Shown here piece after piece: positions 9,955 through 17,332 of a DNA stretch of 50,117 nucleotides (its first letter is position 1; each line of letters begins with the position of its first letter). This DNA is from Parvibaculum sp. (lineage in GTDB: Bacteria > Pseudomonadota > Alphaproteobacteria > Parvibaculales > Parvibaculaceae): the NCBI GenBank assembly GCA_031291615.1, contig JARLIS010000021.1:1-50117 (forward strand). Direction: 5' to 3'. A program made the position numbers and the translations under genes. Under the pieces are notes generated by a model, which was given only the letters and a program-made list of their open reading frames with translations, searched no databases and was not told where the DNA came from.

Positions 9955-11145
9955 TCAGCTCCTTGGATCGGCCAGATCGAAGAGCCTGTTATGCTCATCC
10001 ACGGCGAAACGGTCGGTCATGCCGGCGATATAGTCGCAGACGCGCCGGGCCGTCTTCATGCCGCCCGCCCCGTCGCAGCCCAACTGCCATTCGGGCGGCA
10101 GCAGGTCGGGCTCCTTGTGGAGGAGGCCGAACAGGTCCCGCACGATCCGCTTGGCCTTGCTCATCGAGCGGTTAACCCGGTAGTGGCGATACATGCGCGC
10201 GAACAGAAACGCCTTCAGCGTGGCGTTATGCGCGCTCATTTCCGCCGAGAAGCTGACGATGGGCGCCTTGAGCGCCCTGACATCGGCCGCCGTTTCCGGC
10301 CGGGCCGCAGCGATGCGGCGCTTCGTCTCCGCGATCACGTCGCCGATCATGCTGCCGATCAGGTGCCTGATCGATTCATGAATGACGCGCGTGATTTCGA
10401 GCCCCGGATATTTGTCGGCCACGGCGCGGAAAGCGTCGCCCACATGCGGCAAGGCCATCAGATCGTCGATGCTGAAAAGCCCGGCGCGAAGCCCGTCCTC
10501 GATATCGTGATTGTTGTAGGCGATGTCGTCGGAGTGCGCCGCCACCTGCGCCTCGGGCCCGGCAAAGGTTCCGAGTTCTAGATCCTGCGTTTCGGCATAT
10601 TCGATGAGCGCGCGCGGCAGGTCTGCCATCCGTGTGCCGGCCGTCAGCACGGGTCCGTTATGCTTGACGAGCCCTTCCAGCGTTTCCCAGGTCAGGTTCA
10701 GCCCGTCGAACTCGGCATAGCGGTGCTCGAGCTTGGTGACGATGCGGAGCGTCTGCGCATTGTGGTCAAAGCCGCCGAAGCCGTTCATGGCGGCGTCGAG
10801 CGCGTCCTCGCCCGCATGGCCGAAGGGCGTGTGGCCGAGGTCGTGCGCGAGCGCCAGCGTCTCGGCCAGGTCTTCGTCGAGCCCCAGCACCCTGCTGATC
10901 GAACGGGCGATCTGGGCGACCTCCAGCGAATGGGTGAGCCGCGTCCGGTAATTGTCGCCCTCGTGATAGACGAAGACCTGGGTCTTGTATTTGAGCCGCC
11001 GGAAGGCCCCGGAATGGATGATCCGGTCCCGGTCGCGCTGAAAGGCGGTCCGGGTGGCGCTGTCGGCCTCCTTGTGGAGCCGCCCCCGCGAGGCCTCGGC
11101 CTTGGTCGCATAGGGCGCGGTCGCCGCCGGATTGATAAGGGACAA
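9955..11145 (-). CDS. dgt: dGTP triphosphohydrolase-like HD-domain protein
   Basis: dNTP triphosphohydrolase of the Dgt-like family, releasing triphosphate from deoxynucleoside triphosphates. The 396 residues contain the metal-binding set of an HD hydrolase: YRTRLTHSLEVAQIAR, then the HD pair in LALAHDLGHTPFGHAGE, and a later AAHSDDIAYNNHDIEDG segment. The start is a TTG (11145) preceded by GAGG; there is no nearer ATG without losing conserved residues. Divergent from erpA across an 81-nt gap. Confidence 0.93.
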   Translation of the reverse strand: MSLINPAATAPYATKAEASRGRLHKEADSATRTAFQRDRDRIIHSGAFRRLKYKTQVFVYHEGDNYRTRLTHSLEVAQIARSISRVLGLDEDLAETLALAHDLGHTPFGHAGEDALDAAMNGFGGFDHNAQTLRIVTKLEHRYAEFDGLNLTWETLEGLVKHNGPVLTAGTRMADLPRALIEYAETQDLELGTFAGPEAQVAAHSDDIAYNNHDIEDGLRAGLFSIDDLMALPHVGDAFRAVADKYPGLEITRVIHESIRHLIGSMIGDVIAETKRRIAAARPETAADVRALKAPIVSFSAEMSAHNATLKAFLFARMYRHYRVNRSMSKAKRIVRDLFGLLHKEPDLLPPEWQLGCDGAGGMKTARRVCDYIAGMTDRFAVDEHNRLFDLADPRS

Positions 11146-11226
11146 GGGAAACCTCTGTTTGAAATCAGGCGGTTGAATGCCTAACTATCTGCTATACTTA
11201 GTACTGTTCCAAAGTGAAAGCCGCCC

Positions 11227-11589
11227 ATGTCCGAAACTTTGACCGAAATCCGCCCCGGCACGGGCAAACCCATCACGATCACCGATCGTGCGGCAAGCCG
11301 TGTGGCCGAAATCCTGAAAGCCGAAGGCAAAGGCGTGAGCCTGCGCGTCTCGGTGTCGGGCGGCGGCTGCTCGGGCTTCCAGTATGGCTTCACGCTCGAT
11401 GACGCCCGCGCCACGGACGACCTCGTGCTCGAAAAAGCGGGCGCGACCGTGCTGATCGACGCCATGTCGGTTATGTATCTGGAAGGCTCGGAAATCGACT
11501 ATGTGGACGACCTGATCGGCTCGTCCTTCAAGATTCAGAATCCGAATGCAACAGCCTCCTGCGGCTGCGGCACTTCGTTTTCGGTCTGA
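11227..11589 (+). CDS. erpA: iron-sulfur cluster insertion protein, HesB/IscA/ErpA family
   Basis: A-type carrier that passes Fe-S clusters to target apoproteins. The 120 residues carry the three ligand cysteines of the family: Cys48 in SGGGCSGFQYGF and Cys112/Cys114 in the terminal CGCGTSF. The symbol erpA is the most likely assignment; IscA and SufA share the same motifs, but no isc or suf genes are adjacent. A possible -10 element (TATACT, 11193-11198) lies upstream. The stop is 10 nt from the convergent small membrane-protein gene. Confidence 0.9.
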   Translation: MSETLTEIRPGTGKPITITDRAASRVAEILKAEGKGVSLRVSVSGGGCSGFQYGFTLDDARATDDLVLEKAGATVLIDAMSVMYLEGSEIDYVDDLIGSSFKIQNPNATASCGCGTSFSV

Positions 11590-11598
11590 TCTGAAAGC

Positions 11599-11964
11599 TT
11601 ACGGCCGGAGGAGATCGACGACCGATCCGTAGGTGTAAAAGAAATACCCGCCAAGCGACGCCACGGGCGACAGCAAGAGCAGAAGCGTCGCGGCCCTGTC
11701 CTTGATCATGATGCCGAGAATCGACGCCACGAGCCCGATGGCCGGCACCCAGATGCCCAGAATCGCAACCACCCAGTAATGCGCGAAGCTCTCGGGCGTA
11801 CTGATGACCATGCTCTGCACGGCGAGCATGCCTTGCACCAGGGCCGTAAAGCCGCCCAGCACACCGATAATGCACAGGAAGCAACGCTGCGACATGTTCG
11901 CCTGAAAACGGCGGTCGCTTGAAGCCTGTTTTGCGCGTCCCCGCACCGCGGCCGGTGTAACCAT
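11599..11964 (-). CDS. small integral membrane protein, function unknown
   Basis: A 121-residue protein with about three hydrophobic segments (starting near CFLCIIGVLGGFTALVQGML, YWVVAILGIWVPAIGLVASI and ATLLLLLSPVASLGGYFFY) after a basic N-terminus. I do not recognise a family. The ATG at 11964 is supported by a GGAGGGAG ribosome binding site a few bases upstream; the open frame runs further upstream but into sequence without coding character. Convergent with erpA and divergent from xthA. Confidence 0.7.
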   Translation of the reverse strand: MVTPAAVRGRAKQASSDRRFQANMSQRCFLCIIGVLGGFTALVQGMLAVQSMVISTPESFAHYWVVAILGIWVPAIGLVASILGIMIKDRAATLLLLLSPVASLGGYFFYTYGSVVDLLRP

Positions 11965-12102
11965 CTGCTGCTCCCTCCCCAGAGGCACAAACGGAAAATG
12001 TAAAACAATGCTGACCTGTGTCGGGGCCCGCGTCAATTCCCTTTGCGCCATGGAGTTAACGGGGCGACATTTGCAACTCCGACACGAATCGGCAGGTAGC
12101 AA

Positions 12103-12885
12103 GTGAAAATCGCCTCGTTCAACGTCAATTCGCTGAAAGCGCGCCTCGGCAATCTCAAGGATTGGCTGAAGGAGGCCGAGCCCGACGTCGTCTGCCTTCA
12201 GGAAACGAAATGCACCGACGACACGTTTCCGCGCGGCGAGATAGAAGACCTCGGCTACAACCTCGCGATCCACGGGCAGAAAACCTATAACGGCGTCGCC
12301 ATCCTTTCTAAGCACCGCATCGAGGATGTGACGACGGGCCTGCCCGAAGGCGACGGCGACGATCACGCCCGTTACATCGAAGCGGTGATACCGGCCGGCA
12401 AGACCGTCCTGCGCGTGGCCTCGATCTATCTGCCGAACGGCAATCCCGTCGACACCGACAAGTTCACCTACAAGCTCGCCTGGATGGATCGCCTCGCCCG
12501 CCATGCAAAGAACCTCCTCGCCTATGAGGAGCCTCTAGTGCTGGCCGGCGACTACAACGTCATCCCGATGCCCGAAGACGTGCACGACCCGAAAGCCTGG
12601 GAAGGCGATGCGCTGTTTCGTCCCGAAAGCCGGGCGAGATTTCGCACGCTCATAAACCTTGGCTTCACCGATGCCTTCAGGGCCTGCCACACTGAGCCGC
12701 ATCGCTATACGTTCTGGGACTATCAGGCAGGCGCGTGGCAGAAGGACAAGGGCATCCGCATCGACCACCTGCTGCTGTCGCCGCAGGCCGCCGACCGACT
12801 GAAAGCCTGCGACATCGACAAGGACGTGCGCGACCGAGAAAAACCGTCCGACCACGTACCGATCTGGGCAGAGCTGGAATTCTGA
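12103..12885 (+). CDS. xthA: exodeoxyribonuclease III
   Basis: AP endonuclease and 3'-exonuclease of base excision repair. The 260 residues show the EEP-fold active-site series: KIASFNVNSLKARL, VCLQETK (metal-binding Glu), the LAGDYNVIPMPEDV block with the catalytic Asp/Asn, and the terminal SDHVPIWAELEF. The start is GTG at 12103 with an AGG-containing site seven bases upstream. Followed 11 nt later by the GFA-family gene, probably in one transcript. Confidence 0.96.
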   Translation: MKIASFNVNSLKARLGNLKDWLKEAEPDVVCLQETKCTDDTFPRGEIEDLGYNLAIHGQKTYNGVAILSKHRIEDVTTGLPEGDGDDHARYIEAVIPAGKTVLRVASIYLPNGNPVDTDKFTYKLAWMDRLARHAKNLLAYEEPLVLAGDYNVIPMPEDVHDPKAWEGDALFRPESRARFRTLINLGFTDAFRACHTEPHRYTFWDYQAGAWQKDKGIRIDHLLLSPQAADRLKACDIDKDVRDREKPSDHVPIWAELEF

Positions 12886-12896
12886 AGGAGGGAGTG

Positions 12897-13289
12897 ATGA
12901 TCGCTACCGGCGGATGTCTTTGCGGCGGTGTGCGCTATGAGTTCGACAGCGCACCGCGCAGTTTGGCCTATTGCCATTGCACCATGTGCCGCAAGGCGAC
13001 TGGCGGCGTCCTCGTTCCGTGGATCACCCTGCCGGTGCCGGCCTTCCGCATCGTCAAAGGAAATCTGCGCCATTACAAATCTTCCGATCCCGCAACGCGC
13101 GGCTTCTGTCCGGACTGCGGCACGCAAATTACCTTCTGGCACGAGGCGCGCCCCGACGATCTCGACGTAACGATCGGGAGCCTCGACAATCCGGACGCGT
13201 TTCCGCCTACACGACAGATATTCGCCGCCTCTCGGCCGAAATTTCTGAAAGGCTTCGACCCCGATCTGCCGTCGAAGGACGCCTACTAA
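12897..13289 (+). CDS. GFA/CENP-V domain zinc protein
   Basis: Member of the family named after glutathione-dependent formaldehyde-activating enzyme; most members have no proven activity. The 130 residues show all the expected zinc cysteines: Cys7/Cys9 in GGCLCGGVRYEF, Cys26/Cys28/Cys31 in YCHCTMCRKATGG, and Cys71/Cys74 in FCPDCGTQI. The ATG at 12897 follows a strong GGAGGGAG site; a GTG directly before it is an alternative start. Tandem with xthA; its 3' end overlaps the convergent M81 gene by 4 nt. Confidence 0.9.
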   Translation: MIATGGCLCGGVRYEFDSAPRSLAYCHCTMCRKATGGVLVPWITLPVPAFRIVKGNLRHYKSSDPATRGFCPDCGTQITFWHEARPDDLDVTIGSLDNPDAFPPTRQIFAASRPKFLKGFDPDLPSKDAY

Positions 13290-14797
13290 CCTTTAAAAGC
13301 CGCTCCAAGCGGCATGACGCGCGTGCCTGGCCGCAAATGCCGGTAGGGCAACCTGGCAAGATCGGCGATGTTCGGGCCGGGGCTTTCGACCACCAGAACT
13401 TCGCGCGCGAGCGGCCCGAAATCGGCGCGGAAATGTACCGAGCTTTTGACGACAAGCGTGGCAAGCCGCGCCGGGTCGATGCCGATATGTTTCAGCATTT
13501 CCTGATCCGCGCATTGGGCCTTGCGCGAGGCGACGACCACTTCGACGCCGCCGGAGCGAAGCCGCGCCGTGGTGCCGAGCGACATGCGCGAGCCGCCATA
13601 GAATGGCCCCGTCGCCAGAAACTCGCCGTCGGTTATCCGCACCACTTCGAATTCACCGTCGATGGGCTCCTCATCCGCGCCGCCCGTCTTCGCGCCGAGC
13701 TTCAGCTTTACCCGCGCGCCCACTCCCGCCGCGGCCGCCTGGGCCGCCGACTCCGGATCGAAAAGAACGCCGAGCGCCGCGCGCTCCGCCTTCTGCGCCA
13801 GCAACTCGCGCAACACGCCGACCGTGTCGCCATTGCCGCCCGCGCCGGGATTGTCCTGCGTATCGGCGAGAATGATGGGCCCGCCATTCGCCGCCGAATT
13901 GGCGACGGCATAGGCGACCGCCTCCCGCGCCGACCAGAGCTTTTCGCGGAACCGGCTTTCGCTCGCCAGCACATCGGCGGCAATCCTGTCGGCCGCTTCC
14001 GCCGCCGCCGCCTCGCTATCCGCATAGGCGATGATGGACGGGCTGCAATCCTTGACGTCGGCGGGGGGAAAGCCGGTCGCGAAGGAAATCGAGCTTACCC
14101 GCCCGTTTCCAAGCACCGCGCCGTCGAGCTTCTGGAGGTCTCCGTAAATATGCGCGGCCGGCTCCGTCAGCGTGCATTGCGACGTGAGCGGGATCAGATA
14201 GCCGATCTTCCGAAGCGCCTTCGACTGGCGCGGCAGCCCCGCGAAGATCGCATCGAGATGCGCCGCTGCCCGCGCGCCCGTCTCGGCCATGTCGACATGG
14301 GGATATGTGCGATAGGCGATCAGCGCATCCGAATGCGCCACCATTTCCGCCGTCACATTCGCATGAAGATCGAGGCTCACGACGACCGGTATCTTCGGCC
14401 CGACGGCGGCGCGCACACGGCGCAGCAGCTCGCCCTCTCCATCCTCGAAATGCTCGGTCACCATCGCGCCGTGAAGATCGAGATAGACCGCATCCAAATC
14501 GCCGGCGCCGATGAGATCGTCGATAAGCATGGCGGAGATGCGTTCGAATGCGTCTTCAGTGACATGCGCCGAAGGCGTCGCCGAACACCAGACGAGCGGC
14601 ACGAGAGTATGCCCCTTCGCCCTTGCCGCCTCGATGAAACCGGCCACAGGAATGTTCATGCCCGTGAAGGCGTCGAGAAGCGCCGCACCCCGCTGCAATG
14701 CCGGCCATGAATCCGCCTGCGCAAAGGCGGCGAAGTCCGCTTTTGAAGGCGCGAAAGTGTTCGTTTCGTGCTGAAATCCGCCAACCGCTATGCGCAT
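13286..14797 (-). CDS. M81 family (MlrC-like) metallopeptidase
   Basis: Homologue of microcystinase C (MlrC), a putative zinc hydrolase family whose natural substrates are mostly unknown. The 503 residues begin with the family hallmark RIAVGGFQHETNTFAPSKAD and show YLDLHGAMVTEHFEDGEGEL and VVSLDLHANVTAEMV, which carry candidate metal-binding His and Asp residues. A C-terminal domain includes DNPGAGGNGDTV. The name reflects homology and does not mean the organism degrades microcystin. Divergent from the EthD-like gene. Confidence 0.88.
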   Translation of the reverse strand: MRIAVGGFQHETNTFAPSKADFAAFAQADSWPALQRGAALLDAFTGMNIPVAGFIEAARAKGHTLVPLVWCSATPSAHVTEDAFERISAMLIDDLIGAGDLDAVYLDLHGAMVTEHFEDGEGELLRRVRAAVGPKIPVVVSLDLHANVTAEMVAHSDALIAYRTYPHVDMAETGARAAAHLDAIFAGLPRQSKALRKIGYLIPLTSQCTLTEPAAHIYGDLQKLDGAVLGNGRVSSISFATGFPPADVKDCSPSIIAYADSEAAAAEAADRIAADVLASESRFREKLWSAREAVAYAVANSAANGGPIILADTQDNPGAGGNGDTVGVLRELLAQKAERAALGVLFDPESAAQAAAAGVGARVKLKLGAKTGGADEEPIDGEFEVVRITDGEFLATGPFYGGSRMSLGTTARLRSGGVEVVVASRKAQCADQEMLKHIGIDPARLATLVVKSSVHFRADFGPLAREVLVVESPGPNIADLARLPYRHLRPGTRVMPLGAAFKG

Positions 14798-14871
14798 GAT
14801 TGATGAGCTCTAATTCCAGATTGGCGACCGCACGAAACAAGAGGCGCCGGACAAAACCGGGGAGAACGACG

Positions 14872-15249
14872 ATGATAAAGATAACCTATTGCCTGACGCG
14901 CAAACAGGGCATGAGCCGCGCGGAGTTCCAGGATTACTGGTTCAACACGCATGCGCCGCTTGTCGCCCGCCACCGCGAAGTCCTGCGCATTGCCCGTTAC
15001 GTGCAGTTGCATACCGGCGCCTTCGAGGCGACGGACGCCATCCGCATGAGCCGCATCGGCGGCAGAATTGAAGACGCGCCCGCGATCTATGACGGCGTCG
15101 CGCAACTCTGGTGGGCAACGCTTGAAGATCTGGCGGGCGGCACGCCGGAGGCCGCAGCGGCAGGCCGCGCGCTTCTCGAAGACGAAGCGAAATTCATCGA
15201 CTTCTCAAAGTCCCCGCTCTGGTTCGGCGAGGAAAAGGTGATCTTCTAG
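14872..15249 (+). CDS. EthD-domain protein
   Basis: Small dimeric alpha/beta-barrel (ferredoxin-like) protein of the EthD family, found beside ethyl tert-butyl ether degradation genes and in many unrelated contexts; the biochemical role is generally unclear. The 125 residues show KITYCLTRKQGMSRAEFQDY followed by WFNTHAPLVARHREVL, the family pattern. The ATG at 14872 has GGGGAG upstream. Divergent from the M81 gene (74-nt gap), so shared regulation is possible; its end overlaps the Sel1-repeat gene on the other strand by 4 nt. Confidence 0.82.
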   Translation: MIKITYCLTRKQGMSRAEFQDYWFNTHAPLVARHREVLRIARYVQLHTGAFEATDAIRMSRIGGRIEDAPAIYDGVAQLWWATLEDLAGGTPEAAAAGRALLEDEAKFIDFSKSPLWFGEEKVIF

Positions 15250-16001
15250 CCCGCGCCATGCGCGGCGATCCATGCATCCGCCGCCTTGCGGGCCTCGTCG
15301 GTTTCTCCGGGCTTCATCCAGCCTGAATACTTGTCCATCGCCTTGTTGACGAGCGAGCCCTCATACATCGGATCGGCATAGCGATTGGCAAGGTCGAGGA
15401 ACGACCATCCGACGATCCGGTCCTTGTTGACGCCGTCGCCTTCGAAATGGATGCGAGCCAACTCAAGCAGGGCGGGCACATAGTGCTTTTCGCCTGACAG
15501 GATCAGCCAGCGCAGGCCCTCGGACCGCCCGACGGGCACGCCGAGCCCGCGGCGGTACATGTCGGCAAGGCGATATTGCCCCTCCGGGGAGCCGGCAATG
15601 GCCGCCTTCTCCAGCAGCTCGATTGCCTTTTCATAATCGCGCTTGAGTCCGATTTCCTTGTTGCCGTCACGGTAGAGGAGCCCCGCCTTGACCATGGCGT
15701 CCATCTGCCCGAGCGCCGCCGCCTTCTTATAATAGCGGAAGGCCTCGCTCTCCGACTTCGTGACGCCTTTGCCCTGCTCGTAAAGCTGACCCAGCAGATA
15801 GGCCGCAATGGCATGTCCGCCCTCGGCAGCCTTGTCCCAGTCGGCCACGGCGGTTGTCGCATCTCCCGCCTTGTAGGCGGCGACGCCTGCCTCGAAGGCG
15901 GCATTGGCCTCGGCGGTCGGCGCGGCGAAGACCTCGCCCGACATGGTGAGCGTCAGGCCCAGCGCGGCGGCAAGGGCGGCAAGGCGTCGAAAGGCGGTCA
16001 T
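15246..16001 (-). CDS. exported Sel1-repeat (SLR/TPR-like) protein
   Basis: Predicted secreted or periplasmic protein of 251 residues, with a signal peptide (LAALAAALGLTLTMSGEVFA, cleavage after about residue 26) and several Sel1-like repeats, for example GHAIAAYLLGQLYEQGKGV, GQMDAMVKAGLLYRDGNKE and SPEGQYRLADMYRRGLGV. Such repeats mediate protein-protein contacts; the partner is unknown. The ATG at 16001 has GGAGCGAG just upstream, and the frame beyond it runs antisense to the adh gene, so the longer open frame is not used. Confidence 0.85.
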   Translation of the reverse strand: MTAFRRLAALAAALGLTLTMSGEVFAAPTAEANAAFEAGVAAYKAGDATTAVADWDKAAEGGHAIAAYLLGQLYEQGKGVTKSESEAFRYYKKAAALGQMDAMVKAGLLYRDGNKEIGLKRDYEKAIELLEKAAIAGSPEGQYRLADMYRRGLGVPVGRSEGLRWLILSGEKHYVPALLELARIHFEGDGVNKDRIVGWSFLDLANRYADPMYEGSLVNKAMDKYSGWMKPGETDEARKAADAWIAAHGAG

Positions 16002-16145
16002 ATCTCGCTCCGGTAATGGGGGCCGCGCATTTTCGCAGAACGCCGCCAAACTTCCAGCCATTGACCATATAGGGATGCAGGGGCCAACATCTCCCCCAAT
16101 CCGGCCATTTACCAACAACAAAACCGGTTTCAGGGAGAAAATGCC

Positions 16146-17231
16146 ATGAAGGCTGCCGTTCTGCGCCAGACAAAGACCCCGCTCGTCATCGAGAATGTCC
16201 AGATCAACAAGCCCGGCCCCCACGAAGTGCTGATCCGCACAGCCGCCGCCGGCGTCTGCCATTCGGATCTCCACTTCGTCGAGGGCTCGTACCCCTACCC
16301 GCTGCCTGCCGTCCTCGGCCATGAATCGGCCGGCATCGTCGAGCAGGTCGGCTCCGAGGTTCACACGGTAAAGCCGGGCGACCATGTCATCACCTGCCTC
16401 TCGGCCTTTTGCGGCCATTGCGAGCATTGCCTGACCGGCCATATGTCGCGCTGTGTCAGCCCAGAGACGAAGCGCCAGGCGGGCGAGGAACCGCGCCTTG
16501 CGAAAGACGCGGGGCCGATGAACCAGTTTCTCAACCTCTCGTCCTTCGCCGAATACATGCTGATCCACGAACATGCCTGCGTTGCGATCCGCAAGGACAT
16601 GCCGCTCGATCGCGCGGCGCTCATCGGCTGCTCGGTGACGACGGGCGTGGGCGCCGTCATCCAGACCTCGGATGTGCGTGCGGGCGAAACGGTCGCGGTC
16701 ATCGGCTGCGGCGGCGTCGGCCTTGCGGCCATCAACGGCGCGGCGATTGCGGGCGCGGGCCGCATCATCGCCATCGACATGCAGGGCTCGAAGCTCAACC
16801 TCGCCAAGGAGTTCGGCGCGACCGACGTGGTGAACCCGAAGGACGGTGACCCGGTGAAGCAGGTCATGGACATGACGAATGGGGGCGTCCATCACTCCTT
16901 CGAAGCCATCGGCATGAAGCAGACCGCCGAACAATCCTTCAAGATGCTGGCGCGCGGCGGCACGGCCAACATCATCGGCATGATTCCGGTCGGCGTGAAC
17001 ATCGAGCTGCACGGCGCCGACTTCCTCGGCGAAAAGCGCATCCAGGGCTCGCTGATGGGCTCCAACCGCTTCCCCGTCGACATGCCGCGCCTCGTCGACT
17101 TCTACATGGCCGGCAAGCTCAAGCTCGACCAGATGATCTCGCGCCGCCTGAAACTCGAACAGGTCAACGAAGCCTTCGACGAATTGAAGCGCGGCGAACT
17201 GGCGCGATCAGTCATCGTCTTCGACGCCTGA
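16146..17231 (+). CDS. zinc-dependent alcohol dehydrogenase (MDR superfamily)
   Basis: NAD(P)-dependent medium-chain alcohol dehydrogenase of the class III-like branch. The 361 residues have the catalytic zinc ligands Cys38 and the GHE at 58-60, a full structural zinc set (Cys89, Cys92, Cys95, Cys103 in FCGHCEHCLTGHMSRC), and the nucleotide-binding motif VIGCGGVGLAA. Substrate cannot be read from sequence; relatives act on primary alcohols or S-hydroxymethyl-glutathione. The ATG at 16146 follows AGGGAGAAA. Stand-alone gene, convergent with valS across a palindromic repeat. Confidence 0.9.
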   Translation: MKAAVLRQTKTPLVIENVQINKPGPHEVLIRTAAAGVCHSDLHFVEGSYPYPLPAVLGHESAGIVEQVGSEVHTVKPGDHVITCLSAFCGHCEHCLTGHMSRCVSPETKRQAGEEPRLAKDAGPMNQFLNLSSFAEYMLIHEHACVAIRKDMPLDRAALIGCSVTTGVGAVIQTSDVRAGETVAVIGCGGVGLAAINGAAIAGAGRIIAIDMQGSKLNLAKEFGATDVVNPKDGDPVKQVMDMTNGGVHHSFEAIGMKQTAEQSFKMLARGGTANIIGMIPVGVNIELHGADFLGEKRIQGSLMGSNRFPVDMPRLVDFYMAGKLKLDQMISRRLKLEQVNEAFDELKRGELARSVIVFDA

Positions 17232-17242
17232 GACATTTTCGT

Positions 17243-17321
17243 CATTGCAAGCGTAGCGAAGCAATCCAGTTAGCGGCACACACTCGACTGGATTGCTTCG
17301 CCGCTACCGCTCCTCGCAATG
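17243..17321. repeat. REP-like palindromic element between convergent genes
   Basis: Imperfect inverted repeat. The left arm (17243-17270) begins CATTGCAAG and ends GCGAAGCAATCCAGT. The right arm (17287-17321) contains the exact reverse complement of GCGAAGCAATCCAGT and of CATTGC, with about seven extra bases between them. The type (cattgcgagcg...gaagcaatcca) resembles dispersed palindromes I know from other proteobacterial genomes. Lying between the ends of adh and valS, it could also stop transcription from both sides. Only one copy is in this window. Confidence 0.75.
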
Positions 17322-17332
17322 GACCGGGTGCC

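Noticed and set aside
11965..12504. Upstream extension of the small membrane protein frame to 301 residues
   Set aside because: It runs antisense through the 5' half of xthA, and a strong ribosome binding site supports the start at 11964.
12971..14710. 579-codon plus-strand frame over the M81 gene
   Set aside because: Shadow of the M81 reading frame, Arg-rich and without motifs; it also overlaps the well-supported GFA gene in another frame.
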